Assembly: GCA_020634455.1 (NCBI GenBank)
Contig: JACKBQ010000002.1
Location: 1,550,001-1,614,000, forward strand
Length of the DNA: 64,000 bases
Direction: 5' to 3'
Source: Ardenticatenaceae bacterium
Lineage (GTDB): Bacteria; Chloroflexota; Anaerolineae; Promineifilales; Promineifilaceae
In this document: positions 1 through 9,121 of the stretch, piece by piece
Layout of the letters: each line of letters begins with the position of its first letter
Numbering within the stretch: the stretch's first letter is position 1
Notes under the pieces: generated by a model
The model's database searches: none
What the model was told of the DNA's origin: nothing
Seen by the model: only the letters and a program-made list of their open reading frames with translations
Translations under genes and position numbers: made by a program

Positions 1-140
1 TGGTAAAAATCAGCCAGATATGGATTTTCCTCGAAAGCTTCATAGACTGGTTCCCAACCGGTGCGTTCAGCTAACAATTTGACAAGCGTAGATTTGCCTA
101 CGCCGATGTTGCCTGCGATGGTAATAAAATATTTGGGCAT
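1..140 (-). CDS. Deoxynucleoside kinase, N-terminal part (cut by window edge)
   Basis: Only the first 46 codons are present. They read as a short start followed by a P-loop (GNIGVGKST) and then an FEENPYL segment, the pattern of dCK/dGK-type deoxynucleoside kinases that phosphorylate deoxynucleosides for dNTP salvage in the cytoplasm. AAGGA lies just upstream of the ATG at 138-140. The gene follows the phosphoesterase at 188-1036 by 47 bp on the same strand, so the two may be co-transcribed. It is clearly paralogous to the kinase half of the fusion protein at 16465-17484, which has the same FEENP segment. Substrate preference cannot be told from this fragment. Confidence 0.85.
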   Translation of the reverse strand, partial: MPKYFITIAGNIGVGKSTLVKLLAERTGWEPVYEAFEENPYLADFY

Positions 141-187
141 TGATAATTCCTTTTTAGTGTACGGCCGTTTCCTATTCCCACTCTTAT

Positions 188-1036
188 CTATCCCCACGGT
201 ACAGCCAATCCTTGCCGCGTCAGGTAGCGGGTTACGGCCGTTTCTAATTCAATTTCCCCAGCCACAACCGCCTCATAATACTCCGCCAGCCAGGGATAAA
301 CCACGCCAGTCGCCTGTTCCCATTCATGAAACACCAGCCAGCCCACTGGCCCTGCTTCTGCCAAAAAACCAGATGTGGCATACTGCTGCCGGGTTTGACC
401 ACGATCATACGCCAGGCGCACAATATTAGCTGCCCAACTTCTTTGCTGCCATGTGATTTGGGCATAGCTGGCCCGCCAATCCCCGCCGATCGGCGTCCCA
501 ACAGAGCCGCTATTCACCACCAAGGTTTGTCTTACCTGGCGCACAAAAGGCAGATGGATGTGTGCAGTGGCAAAAACAGCCGGGGGCGTACCAAGCCGCC
601 CTTGCACTTTTGCTACCTCGGCATTGGGCCAAATGCCATCTCGATTGTGCTTCATGGAGGCATGTCGCAAACGGAGTTCCGTACCATCGGGGGCAAAGAG
701 ACTCAATCCATCTGCCAACTTGGCCAGGGCAGTCACGTCCCGCTGATGCTGCAAAAACGTCCAGTAAGACATGTAATTTATGGAAAAAATACGGCCGTTT
801 TGTGCAACTGTCCCTTTATTTTGGTGCTCAATGAGGTAATCCTCATGGTTGCCTTTGAGCAAATGCCAACCGGGCTGCCGCTGCACAAACTGCCATGCCG
901 CCATTGACGCTGGCCCACGATTCACCGTATCGCCGTTTACCACAACCTGATCAGGTTGCCATCTGGTTAAATGCTCCATCACTGCATGCAAGGCTGGCAC
1001 ATTGCCATGAATGTCTGAGAGGATGGCAATTTTCAT
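188..1036 (-). CDS. Calcineurin-like metallophosphoesterase
   Basis: The protein starts MKIAILSDIHGN, the first metal-binding motif (DxH) of the calcineurin-like phosphoesterase superfamily. VNGDTVNRGP (GD motif), KGNHEDY (GNHE) and later TAHIHLPF (GHxH-like) follow in the expected order. The family includes YfcE-type phosphodiesterases and diadenosine tetraphosphate hydrolases; the substrate here is unknown. An ATG further out at 1084 is possible, but it would overlap the upstream UbiA gene and add a non-conserved leader, so I chose the ATG at 1034-1036. The length of 282 residues is longer than YfcE because of a C-terminal extension of about 80 residues. It sits between the UbiA gene and the kinase on the same strand. 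Confidence 0.85.
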   Translation of the reverse strand: MKIAILSDIHGNVPALHAVMEHLTRWQPDQVVVNGDTVNRGPASMAAWQFVQRQPGWHLLKGNHEDYLIEHQNKGTVAQNGRIFSINYMSYWTFLQHQRDVTALAKLADGLSLFAPDGTELRLRHASMKHNRDGIWPNAEVAKVQGRLGTPPAVFATAHIHLPFVRQVRQTLVVNSGSVGTPIGGDWRASYAQITWQQRSWAANIVRLAYDRGQTRQQYATSGFLAEAGPVGWLVFHEWEQATGVVYPWLAEYYEAVVAGEIELETAVTRYLTRQGLAVPWG

Positions 1037-1055
1037 AGGCGAATTGTACTCGTTT

Positions 1056-1937
1056 TCAGGAGAGGAGAAAGTAGCAGAAGACAAGCCCTGTATACAAAAA
1101 ACCAGCCGTTGTGGAAAGGATAACTAGCCGTTCTGAGCGGGGCGTTTCGGACGAGCGCAAAAAACGGTGCAGCAATGCGGGTAAGCCAATGACGCCAAAC
1201 GGCAACAAAAACCAGGGGATGGTGCCGCTTAGTATTGAAATGAGAGCGATTAGCAGGCAAACGGCCGTTGCCCCTCGTAATAGTTTAATCACCCGTTCCC
1301 GCCCAAGCTCAGTAGCAAACGTACTACCTGCCTCCAAATCAACCTCAAAGTCTCGCGCTTGCTGCTCTAGCTGCGCCGTAAGCGAGGCTAGAAAAAGAAT
1401 GGCCAACACAACCCAATCCAGCACACCCCAAGCTGCCTGAATGAGCACCAGGCAAACCAGATATGGAAACGTTTGGACAAACAGTGCGTGGGTCAAAATA
1501 TCGAAGCCAGGACGCATTTTTAAGCGCAGCGGCGGCGCAGAATAAGCCCAAGCCACAAAACAACTCACTCCCCAAAACAACCAGCCTGGCCAGCCAAACT
1601 GGGCATACCCCCAAGCCACCAGGCTCAACAATACGGCCGTAAAAAGCCAAAGCTGCCAGCCAGGTACAGACCGCTGCACAAAAAAATTTCGCGCCGCTTT
1701 TTGTGGCTCCAACGCATCAAACGGGGCATCGTAATAATCGTTCAGGGCAAAAGCAAACCAGTAGCCAACGCCAATCGCCAGGACAAGCACGGCCGTTTCC
1801 CACCGAATCGCATCATGAATCAATAGCGGCAAAGCAGCGATAACCAGCGCCACTTGCCACGCATCCATATGATTTTTAGCCAGCTTAAAATATCCGTTTT
1901 TATGAGAGAAAAGCGTTTGTTTGAATTCTTGAGCCAT
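1056..1937 (-). CDS. UbiA-family prenyltransferase
   Basis: Integral membrane protein of about 293 residues with roughly eight hydrophobic segments. It carries the two Asp-rich motifs of UbiA prenyltransferases: NDYYDAPFD (NDxxDxxxD) near residue 66, and RDFEVDLEAG (DxxxD) about two thirds along. These bind the prenyl diphosphate through Mg2+. The family attaches isoprenoid chains to aromatic or other acceptors (quinones, chlorophylls, lipids); the acceptor cannot be read from sequence. A TTG at 1943 could add two residues, but the ATG at 1935-1937 is the more likely start. The stop is 19 bp from the downstream phosphoesterase start, so an operon is likely. Confidence 0.85.
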   Translation of the reverse strand: MAQEFKQTLFSHKNGYFKLAKNHMDAWQVALVIAALPLLIHDAIRWETAVLVLAIGVGYWFAFALNDYYDAPFDALEPQKAARNFFVQRSVPGWQLWLFTAVLLSLVAWGYAQFGWPGWLFWGVSCFVAWAYSAPPLRLKMRPGFDILTHALFVQTFPYLVCLVLIQAAWGVLDWVVLAILFLASLTAQLEQQARDFEVDLEAGSTFATELGRERVIKLLRGATAVCLLIALISILSGTIPWFLLPFGVIGLPALLHRFLRSSETPRSERLVILSTTAGFLYTGLVFCYFLLS

Positions 1938-1994
1938 AAACAACGATGTTAGGATTTTGCTGGCTCAACGCACCGCAAAGCCGTTAAGACCAGA

Positions 1995-2372
1995 TTAGCT
2001 TTCTAACGGCGGTAACAGTTCATTCACCGTTTTTAGCAATGTATCAGGCATTACCGGCTGAGGCAAATATCTATTGGCCCCCGCAGCCAACCCATCGCGT
2101 ATGCTTCCCCTGTCGGCTCTGGCGCTCACCATGATGATGGGTAATTCGGCCGTTTTGGGATTTTGCCGCACCTTTTCACACACGGCAAATCCATCCATTT
2201 GCGGCATCATCACATCCAATGTCATTAAATCCGGCACCCCATCATCCAACGACAACAGTGCTTCCGCGCCATCCGCAGCTTCGTTTACACCAAAACCAGC
2301 ACGCTCTAAAATCAAGCGCAATAACTGTCGCTTCAATGGATCATCGTCAACTACTAATACTGAATATCCCAT
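1995..2372 (-). CDS. Single-domain response regulator (CheY-like), conserved Lys replaced
   Basis: Stand-alone receiver domain of about 125 residues with no output domain. It shows the acidic pocket (VVDDDP), the phospho-acceptor Asp in LDVMMPQMDG, and the Ser of MVSARAD in the Thr/Ser position. The normally invariant Lys in the K-P motif is Gln (YLPQPV), which in other receivers weakens or alters phosphorylation-dependent switching. AAAGG lies 9 nt before the ATG at 2370-2372 and only 3 nt before an in-frame ATG at 2376-2378, so I prefer the inner start. No histidine kinase is adjacent; its partner may be one of the hybrid-less kinases elsewhere in the window. Confidence 0.85.
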   Translation of the reverse strand: MGYSVLVVDDDPLKRQLLRLILERAGFGVNEAADGAEALLSLDDGVPDLMTLDVMMPQMDGFAVCEKVRQNPKTAELPIIMVSARADRGSIRDGLAAGANRYLPQPVMPDTLLKTVNELLPPLES

Positions 2373-2567
2373 GGTCATCTACCTTTGTCGAAAAACACGA
2401 TTAAAGAACAATTACAACCAAATTAACATAACAAATAAATTAAGTTATTGACCAGGATTTTGTACGGCACGCTAATCCTTATTGTGTGCTGACGATGTTC
2501 CAAACGCAGCAGAATGAGGCTATTATATAAAATTTGTATAAATTTTCATAGGGCTTACGCAATATAC

Positions 2568-5543
2568 TCACACAATTTCAATGCGCGAGCCAACGGCCGT
2601 TTTCACCACTTCAATCCGATTCGGGAAAGCATCCCGCAGTTCATCAATGTGGGTGATGATTAAAATGCGCTTGAAATCGTCCTGGATGGTGTTGATCGCT
2701 TCTACCAGACGCTGACGGCCGTTCGGGTCCTGGCTGCCAAAGCCTTCATCAATCACCAACGTTTGCAGCCGTGCCCCAGCCCGCTTGGCCAAAAGCTGTG
2801 ACAGCGCCAGCCGGATGGCAAAATTGACCCGGAACTGCTCGCCGCCACTATAATTGTCGTACGGCCGTTCCCCCGCATGGTCTCGAATGCGAATGTCCAG
2901 CGTCTCGGCCAGGCCATCCCGGCTTTTTAGCTCGCGCTGTGTGGCAAAGGTCACGGTCATCTCGCCGCCCGTCAAGCGGTCTAGCAACTCATTGGCCCGC
3001 TCTTCAATTTCTGGCAGCGCTTGCTCGATAAGCAGCGCCTGCACGCCGCTTTTGCCGCACGCTTTTTCTAGCAGCTTAAGCCGCTGAATTTGTTGGGTAA
3101 CGGCCGTTCTGTTTTCCCCCAACTCAGCTTTGCGCTGCCGCTGATCGCCCAGCACCTCCAGCCGATTTTGGGCCACCGCCACCTTTTGGTTAGCCTCGAT
3201 TTGCTCCTCGCGCAGGGCAAACGCCTCGTTTTCCACACCGCGCAGGTCACCGCAGTCAGCTTCCATTTGGGCGAGTTCAGCAACGGCCGTTTCCTGCTGC
3301 TGCGTTAGTTCTGCCAAAGCACCTTCCTGCTCGGCGACGCGCTGGCTGCCTTCGGCCAAAGCATCCTCCAGCGGCTTGACGGCCGCTTCTGCCTGTCGCA
3401 AAAGCTGGTACTTTTCCGGCACCTCGGCCAACGCCTGCCGTGCCGTGCGAGCTTGGGCGTGGGCGTCAGCGTCATAATCCAGCTCTGCCAGCTTCGCCGC
3501 CAATTCAGCCAGCGCCACCCGCGCCTCAGCGGCAAAATCATCGTTTTCTAGCTGCTGCTGCACCGTTGCCAAGGTTTCCTGGCCCGATTCGGCCCAGTCG
3601 GTCATGAAGCGATTCAGTTCAGCCAGGCGAGCTTCATCGTTGGCCAGACGCTGCTCCAGCTGGCGGCGTTCGGTTTCCAGGGCGGGTTTGGCTTGAACGG
3701 CCGTTCCCAAACCCACTACCCGCGCCCGCAGTTCCGCCAAATCATCCGTCGCCAGCGCCACTTCCAGTTCAGCCAGACGGCTCGCCTCGCCTGCTTCCCA
3801 CTCCGCCAGTTGCTGGCTAATTTCATCCAGGCGAGCCTGCGCCTGCGCCTGTCGCGTCTGCTGCGTTTGCAGCGATTTTTCTAGCTGCGGTCGCTGCCCC
3901 AGCGATCGACCCATTTCGGTAATTTGGCGGGTCAATGTTTCGATGGCCTGGGTGTTGCTGCGGAACTGGTCGCCCATGCCGCCGCCCTCGCTGCGCAGTT
4001 CAGCCACCACTTTTGCCCGGTGGTCGGCGGTGAGTTCCTGGCCGCAGAACGGGCAGCGACTGCCTGTTTCGGCTTCCAATTTGTTAATGCGCTCCTGAAG
4101 CCGGTTCATCTGCTCTCGAAGCGTCTCTTTGCTATTTTCCAGACCCGCTTTTTCGACGAGGGCGCTGTTGTGCGCCTGCTCTTTTTCACCAAGATCGGTC
4201 AATTGGGCGGTAAGCTGGCTGATTTGCTGCTGGGCGATTTGGGCGTTTTGGGCAACGGCCGTTTCTTCCTCCCGCAGCCCAGCCATCCGTTTGGCCCAAT
4301 TTTGCAGCCGGTTTAGCTCCCGCGTTTGCGCCTCGCGCTCGCTCTCCCGTTTTTGCAGCGTGTTGCGCAGTTGGTGCCACTCCGCCTCCTGTATACTGAG
4401 TGCTTCCAGCCTGGTTTCCAGCGCGGCCAACGCTGCTTTGGCGCTGGTTAATGCTTCTTCAAGTTTTTGCTGCTCGTCGGCAGCGGCGGCGGCGCGGCTG
4501 GCCTGGGTTTGCAGCGCTTCTAGCTGCTGGGTCAGGCGGGATTTTTGTTCGGCGATGGTGAGATCGTACGGCCGTTTCTTCTGTTCCAACTGGTTAAACT
4601 CGTCCGCCCGCGCCTGCCAGCTCTGGAAAAGCGCATCCGCTTCTTGCCAAGATTGGTACTGGGCGGTGATTTCCTCGGCTTCATCCAAAATGGTAGCGTA
4701 GCCGTCCCGCTCTTGCTGCCGCTGGGTCTGGCTGCGCTGGAGGCTCTCCAACTGGGCTTTGGCCCGGTTCAGGTTGGTGGCCAGGGTTTGCACGAGCTGT
4801 TTGTGTTGTTTTACGGCCGTTTCCACCCGGCGCAGCTGCTGCAACAATTTTTCTTTGTCGTTCAGACGCTCGGTGATGGTTTCAAGGCTGGATTGGGCTT
4901 CGGCAACGGCCGTTTGCCGCGCCGCCTCTTGTTCCAGTTCCAAATCAATCTCTTTAATTTGATGATCCAGAAAATCCAGCTTGCCTTCTTCTTCTTTGCG
5001 GCGACTGGCTGCCAGCTCGCGGTACTGCTCCCACACGCTCACACCCAGCAAATCGGCCAAAATCTCCTTGCGCCGGTTGGGCGTCTTGGTGGTGAACTCA
5101 TCCGCCTTGCCTTGCAGCAAAAAGCTGGCGTTGATGAACGTGTCGTAATTCATCCGCAGCAAACTTTCGATGGCCGCCTGGGTATCGCGCAATTTGCCCT
5201 CGGTCAGCGTTTTCCACCCGTTTTCCCCACCAATTTGCAGATCGAGCTGGGTGGTTTTGCCTTTGCGCTTGCTGCGGGTCACTTTGTACAGCGTGCCTTC
5301 CAGCTCAAATTCCAGACTCACCTCAGCCCCTTTGTCGTCCAAAACCGAGAGGCGGTTCACCAGATCGTCATCGCTGCGGCTGCGGCTCTGGCCAAACAGC
5401 GCCCAGGTAATGCTGTCCAGAATAGAGGATTTACCCGCACCGTTGGCCCCGGAAATACAGGCTAGATGAAGACCGGTGAAGGAGAGTACGGCCGTTTCCC
5501 GGTAAGATAAAAAGTTGGAAATCTGTAATTTTGTTGGAATCAT
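2568..5543 (-). CDS. sbcC: SbcC/Rad50-like SMC ATPase, DNA repair exonuclease subunit
   Basis: 991 residues with the Rad50/SbcC layout: N-terminal ABC half with Walker A (GANGAGKSS, residues 32-40), a long coiled coil, a zinc hook with CPFC (Cys497 and Cys500), a second coiled coil, and a C-terminal half with the ABC signature YSGGEQ (about 898-903), Walker B VIDEGF (Asp932/Glu933) and H-loop His965. With SbcD it forms the Mre11-Rad50-type complex that opens hairpins and trims blocked double-strand ends. The sbcD gene lies directly upstream on the same strand with a 103-bp gap that contains a foldback-type repeat. The gene carries about ten copies of the ACGGCCGT palindrome. Confidence 0.95.
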   Translation of the reverse strand: MIPTKLQISNFLSYRETAVLSFTGLHLACISGANGAGKSSILDSITWALFGQSRSRSDDDLVNRLSVLDDKGAEVSLEFELEGTLYKVTRSKRKGKTTQLDLQIGGENGWKTLTEGKLRDTQAAIESLLRMNYDTFINASFLLQGKADEFTTKTPNRRKEILADLLGVSVWEQYRELAASRRKEEEGKLDFLDHQIKEIDLELEQEAARQTAVAEAQSSLETITERLNDKEKLLQQLRRVETAVKQHKQLVQTLATNLNRAKAQLESLQRSQTQRQQERDGYATILDEAEEITAQYQSWQEADALFQSWQARADEFNQLEQKKRPYDLTIAEQKSRLTQQLEALQTQASRAAAAADEQQKLEEALTSAKAALAALETRLEALSIQEAEWHQLRNTLQKRESEREAQTRELNRLQNWAKRMAGLREEETAVAQNAQIAQQQISQLTAQLTDLGEKEQAHNSALVEKAGLENSKETLREQMNRLQERINKLEAETGSRCPFCGQELTADHRAKVVAELRSEGGGMGDQFRSNTQAIETLTRQITEMGRSLGQRPQLEKSLQTQQTRQAQAQARLDEISQQLAEWEAGEASRLAELEVALATDDLAELRARVVGLGTAVQAKPALETERRQLEQRLANDEARLAELNRFMTDWAESGQETLATVQQQLENDDFAAEARVALAELAAKLAELDYDADAHAQARTARQALAEVPEKYQLLRQAEAAVKPLEDALAEGSQRVAEQEGALAELTQQQETAVAELAQMEADCGDLRGVENEAFALREEQIEANQKVAVAQNRLEVLGDQRQRKAELGENRTAVTQQIQRLKLLEKACGKSGVQALLIEQALPEIEERANELLDRLTGGEMTVTFATQRELKSRDGLAETLDIRIRDHAGERPYDNYSGGEQFRVNFAIRLALSQLLAKRAGARLQTLVIDEGFGSQDPNGRQRLVEAINTIQDDFKRILIITHIDELRDAFPNRIEVVKTAVGSRIEIV

Positions 5544-5646
5544 AACTATTTTTGAGCAGCTCTTTTGAGCATAGTGATCGCTTTTGTTTCTTGGTAGGGA
5601 TGCTTCACTTCGTTCAGCATGACAAGTCTTTCACCCTGTCACCCCT

Positions 5647-6900
5647 TCACCCTTTCACCTTATCCCCCACCTCGTCCGCCAGCACCTCTTTCGCCAACCC
5701 CAGCAGCAGGTCAATCTCCTCACCTTCCATATCTTCGCTGACCCAGTACGTTTCCAGCAGCTCCAGCGGCGACATCGTTTCCACACCTGCCGCATCCCCT
5801 AGGCGGGATCGCTTGCTGGTGAGGTAATGTTTCTGAATTTTCACCTCAAACGCATCCTGGAAATGCTCCAAAATGGCCCGCTCGTCCAGCAGCGGCTCAT
5901 CGTCACGGGGGAAGGTGAGACGCACCCGGCAAATCGCGTCCGCCACGTCTTTGGCCGCTGGCAGTTGGCTCAAAATATCTTCCATAAAATGCTCGGTGCG
6001 CGGCGTAATCGGGTCTGGATCGATGAAGCGGCGTGTTTTGAGCATACGAAATTCCCAATGCGTCTCCCCCTTGCCCACTTCAGCCAGCACAAAACGTTTG
6101 TCCTCTTTTTCGCCAAAATCAATCCGCTCGATGGAGCCGGGGTAAACAATGGGCGGATGGCTGTCTTTTCCCGACAGCACCTGTGGCTTGTGGATGTGGC
6201 CCAGCGCCACGTAATCCAGCTTGGGGTTGTTCACCAGGCCACCGCTAAGCACCAGCTCATGCCCCAGCATCACTGCCCGCTCGCTGCCAAACTTGGCCCC
6301 GCTCACGCTGGTGTGCGCCGTCAAAATCAGCGGGATATCCGGGTCGGCCTGCTCAATCAGGTGGCTGACGCGATCGCTTACCAGCTCTTCTAACTGGCTG
6401 TAAATATCTTCAATTGTGCGCCCCATCGTGTCTACGCGCCCCACCAACATGCTGCGCGACAGCCAGGGCACGGCAATGATTTGCACGGGCACGCCCAGCT
6501 CCTCTGGCTGCCACAATTTCAGGGCGTCGCCCACGTGGATGTGGGGCACGCTAAGGGTGCTGAACTCATGCAAGGTGTGAGCGCGGCCAATGGCGGGAGA
6601 AACGTCGTGGTTGCCCACCAGCAGCAGCGTGGGAATGCCCGCCGCCGAGAGGCGCATCATGCGTTTGCCCCAGGCGCGCTGGAAGGTGGGCTGGGGATTG
6701 CGGTCTTTGTACGCATCCCCGGCAAAGATGACCAAATCCACCTTTTCTTCGATAGCGGCGTCAATAATTTGGTCCAGCGCATTCAAAAAGTCAGTGACGC
6801 GGATGGGAATGCCGGTTTCGGGGTCATGACGGCCGTAATTGGCAATATCAATATGGGCATCAGCAAAATGAAGCAAACGAATAGGTTGGAGTTTAGACAT
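5647..6900 (-). CDS. sbcD: SbcD/Mre11-like DNA exonuclease subunit
   Basis: 417-residue metallophosphoesterase with the Mre11/SbcD motif set: FADAHID (DxH, residues 13-19), FAGDAYKDRNP (GD), VGNHDVSP (GNHD, about 96-99), TAHTSV and ALGHIHKPQ (GHxH). The capping and C-terminal regions follow as in bacterial SbcD. It is the Mn2+-dependent nuclease subunit of SbcCD. It lies immediately upstream of sbcC. The start at 6898-6900 gives a normal N-terminus. The gap to the Kelch gene upstream holds a dyad-rich repeat (6917-6977). Confidence 0.93.
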   Translation of the reverse strand: MSKLQPIRLLHFADAHIDIANYGRHDPETGIPIRVTDFLNALDQIIDAAIEEKVDLVIFAGDAYKDRNPQPTFQRAWGKRMMRLSAAGIPTLLLVGNHDVSPAIGRAHTLHEFSTLSVPHIHVGDALKLWQPEELGVPVQIIAVPWLSRSMLVGRVDTMGRTIEDIYSQLEELVSDRVSHLIEQADPDIPLILTAHTSVSGAKFGSERAVMLGHELVLSGGLVNNPKLDYVALGHIHKPQVLSGKDSHPPIVYPGSIERIDFGEKEDKRFVLAEVGKGETHWEFRMLKTRRFIDPDPITPRTEHFMEDILSQLPAAKDVADAICRVRLTFPRDDEPLLDERAILEHFQDAFEVKIQKHYLTSKRSRLGDAAGVETMSPLELLETYWVSEDMEGEEIDLLLGLAKEVLADEVGDKVKG

Positions 6901-6916
6901 ATTTTTGTGAGGGAAG

Positions 6917-6977
6917 ATTGGAGACTGGAGATTGGAGATTAACTTGCTAATCTCCAGTCTCTAATCTCCAGTCTCCT
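6917..6977. repeat. Foldback repeat of GGAGATT/AATCTCC words
   Basis: The left half repeats words such as TTGGAGACTGGAGATT and the right half repeats the reverse complement (CTAATCTCCAGTCTC), so the region can fold into a hairpin of roughly 25 bp with a small loop near 6942-6948. It fills almost the whole gap between the Kelch gene and sbcD. It has no U-tract, so it is not a standard terminator. Confidence 0.8.
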
Positions 6978-6979
6978 AA

Positions 6980-8908
6980 TTATTTTTCCACAATGATGCG
7001 GTAATTGGAGCCATCTGACTGGCCAAAGATGCGCTCCACCATGATGTAAAATCGTCCGGTTGGCAGCAGCAGCGTAACCGCCTCGCTCTGGTTGCCCGCC
7101 AACGTGCCGCTACCGCGCACGCTTTTGTTGGCATCGTAAATCGTTACGTTGTAATCGCTGCCGCTGGGAATTTGGCTTAGGCGCACAGTCACAATGCTAG
7201 CGCTGGGCTGATCAAAGTAAAATGCGTCAAAAAAGTCAAATGAATCGTTAAATTGATGCGTTTGGGGCACGTTGAAAAGGAGCCCCTGAGCGGCATTAAA
7301 ATTGTCGTTGAACGCGGCACCCCCTGCATTCACGATCGGCAGATAGTCCGTTTGGTTTAGCACCAACAGCCGCTGCACGGTGGGCGTCACCAGATAATCG
7401 GTGGTGTTGTAGCCGCCAATGGCGTACAGGTAATTGCCAATAAACTGGCCTTCTGGGAAGGCGCGGGCACGGAGCGTTTCACTCCCCCCTAAATCGTAGG
7501 TAATGTCCAGAATTTGCCAGCCAGCGCCCGGTTTTAGTGGGTCGAACACCTCGACCTGAGCTACGGCTTTGTGACTGCCATCTAAACCGCCAAACACATA
7601 CCATTTGCCATCCGGAGCGACGGCGCTGCCCGCGCCATAGCGGGCAATGTTCATGGGCGGTAGGGGGCTCCACTGGCCGTTGCCTGCGGGCTGGTAATAT
7701 TCGCCACCGGGCAGCAGTTGGTTGTTATCGTCTATGCCACCGACCACGTAGATGCCATTGTTGGTCCACACGGCCGTATGCCCATAGCGCGGCACCGCCA
7801 TATCCGGGATGCTGGTGTCCCACTTGTTGGTTGTCAGGCTAAAGTAGGAAACATCGTTGTGAACAACGGCCGTACTCAACAAAAAGTCGGTGTTGCTAAT
7901 GCCGCCAATGAGGTAATAGCCGCCCTGGTCGGCGGGAGCCACCGCTTGCGCCCAACCTACGGCGATTAGCGGTGATTCGCGGTCTGGTTCCCACACGTTG
8001 GCACCAACGCTGTAAACGTGGTGCGTCCCCACCATGCCGTTGCCATCGTAGCCACCGGGGATGAAGATACGGCCGTTCAGGTAAACGGCCGTGACATCCG
8101 TCAGCTTGGGATCAGGCATCAACGCCAAAGCTGTCCAGGTATCGGAAGCTGGATTATAACGGTACGGTGTGGCGGCAGCGGCAATTTCCGGTGACGATAG
8201 CGCATTGGTCTGGCCGCCAAAAATGTAAATCTGCCCGTTTGCCTTCACCGAAGCATGACGCGTTCGCACAGGTGAGGCAGCTGCCAAGGTTTGCCATTTG
8301 GAAGCGATTGGGTCTACTACAAAAAAAATGTCCAAATCCAGCGACCCTGGCTCTGCCGCATTCCAATCGGCCACCTCTACAAAGTAAGTCACCCCTTTGG
8401 AAACAGCGAATGTTACTCGTGAGGCAAACCCTTGATAATCATCGTTGCAGGCGACCAGGTCCAGGGTCAGCGCACCGCAAGCGCCGGTGTACACGGCTAG
8501 AATTGTGTCGTAGCTGTCGGGGTTGAAGTTATTGGCGGTGTCAATGGTGACACGGCCGTTACTGGTGGGCGTAAACTTGTACCAGACCGTGCGATACCCC
8601 TGCGGACGGCTGGGCGTGCCCCAGGCACAGCTCAAAATCGGGTCCTCAGCGTCCTCCGTCATGCTATTAACAACGGTGCTGTCTCCCCACCCAGCACTGT
8701 TCAAGGTCACTTCTGTGGCGTTCGAGCAGCTATCGGCGGCGGCATTGGTAATTTGGGGCGCTTCCGGGAGGGGCTGAAGCGTCATTTTCTCCCATTGCGG
8801 CTGAACGGTTGGCGCAATGGCGGCAGCCTGCTGCACGCCAGAGGGCAAGCGCACCATCATCCCCAGGCAGAGCAGCAAAAATGACGCTAAAAGTGTGAAA
8901 TGACGCAT
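6980..8908 (-). CDS. Secreted Kelch-repeat protein
   Basis: A signal peptide (MRHFTLL followed by a Leu-rich core) is followed by a domain at about 60-195 with Cys residues and a WYKFTP...VTIDT pattern typical of pre-peptidase/CUB-like beta domains. At least five Kelch blades follow, visible as repeated IYIFGGQ, IFIPGGYDG, YYLIGGI, IYVVGGIDD, WYVFGGLDG and LYAIGGYN units. A final beta domain (about 550-642) resembles a pre-peptidase C-terminal domain. It is probably an exported, carbohydrate- or protein-binding surface protein; no catalytic residue could be assigned. GGAGG about 8 nt upstream selects the ATG at 8906-8908 over an outer start at 8929. Confidence 0.85.
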   Translation of the reverse strand: MRHFTLLASFLLLCLGMMVRLPSGVQQAAAIAPTVQPQWEKMTLQPLPEAPQITNAAADSCSNATEVTLNSAGWGDSTVVNSMTEDAEDPILSCAWGTPSRPQGYRTVWYKFTPTSNGRVTIDTANNFNPDSYDTILAVYTGACGALTLDLVACNDDYQGFASRVTFAVSKGVTYFVEVADWNAAEPGSLDLDIFFVVDPIASKWQTLAAASPVRTRHASVKANGQIYIFGGQTNALSSPEIAAAATPYRYNPASDTWTALALMPDPKLTDVTAVYLNGRIFIPGGYDGNGMVGTHHVYSVGANVWEPDRESPLIAVGWAQAVAPADQGGYYLIGGISNTDFLLSTAVVHNDVSYFSLTTNKWDTSIPDMAVPRYGHTAVWTNNGIYVVGGIDDNNQLLPGGEYYQPAGNGQWSPLPPMNIARYGAGSAVAPDGKWYVFGGLDGSHKAVAQVEVFDPLKPGAGWQILDITYDLGGSETLRARAFPEGQFIGNYLYAIGGYNTTDYLVTPTVQRLLVLNQTDYLPIVNAGGAAFNDNFNAAQGLLFNVPQTHQFNDSFDFFDAFYFDQPSASIVTVRLSQIPSGSDYNVTIYDANKSVRGSGTLAGNQSEAVTLLLPTGRFYIMVERIFGQSDGSNYRIIVEK

Positions 8909-9041
8909 AAACGAGCCTCCAGCAAACAATCAAAGCAAATCGTCTAATTACACAATGCTGCGCGATTGTACCAAACAGCCCGCAAAGTTGGCTATTTTAT
9001 GCGTCAAATCCTCACCAGACCTATAAATTCATGCACCAGGC

Positions 9042-9104
9042 AGATTTCAAAAGTCTTGGTTCTTCCTGATGATAAACCAATTCCCTTGAAGACTTTTGAA
9101 ATCT
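9042..9104. repeat. 16-bp perfect inverted repeat downstream of queA
   Basis: AGATTTCAAAAGTCTT (9042-9057) and its exact complement AAGACTTTTGAAATCT (9089-9104) are separated by 31 bp. The element lies just past the stop of the minus-strand queA gene. A stem of this size could stop transcription, but no U-tract follows, so it may instead be another intergenic foldback repeat. The remaining 8909-9121 gap shows nothing else I can name. Confidence 0.75.
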
Positions 9105-9121
9105 TTGCCAGAGATTCATCG

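Noticed and set aside
4545..5465. 306-codon open frame opposite sbcC
   Set aside because: Antisense shadow of the coiled-coil gene; Leu/Gln/Phe-rich without any domain.
6917..6977. CRISPR array
   Set aside because: The words are mirrored, not direct repeats with regular spacers; no cas gene is present.
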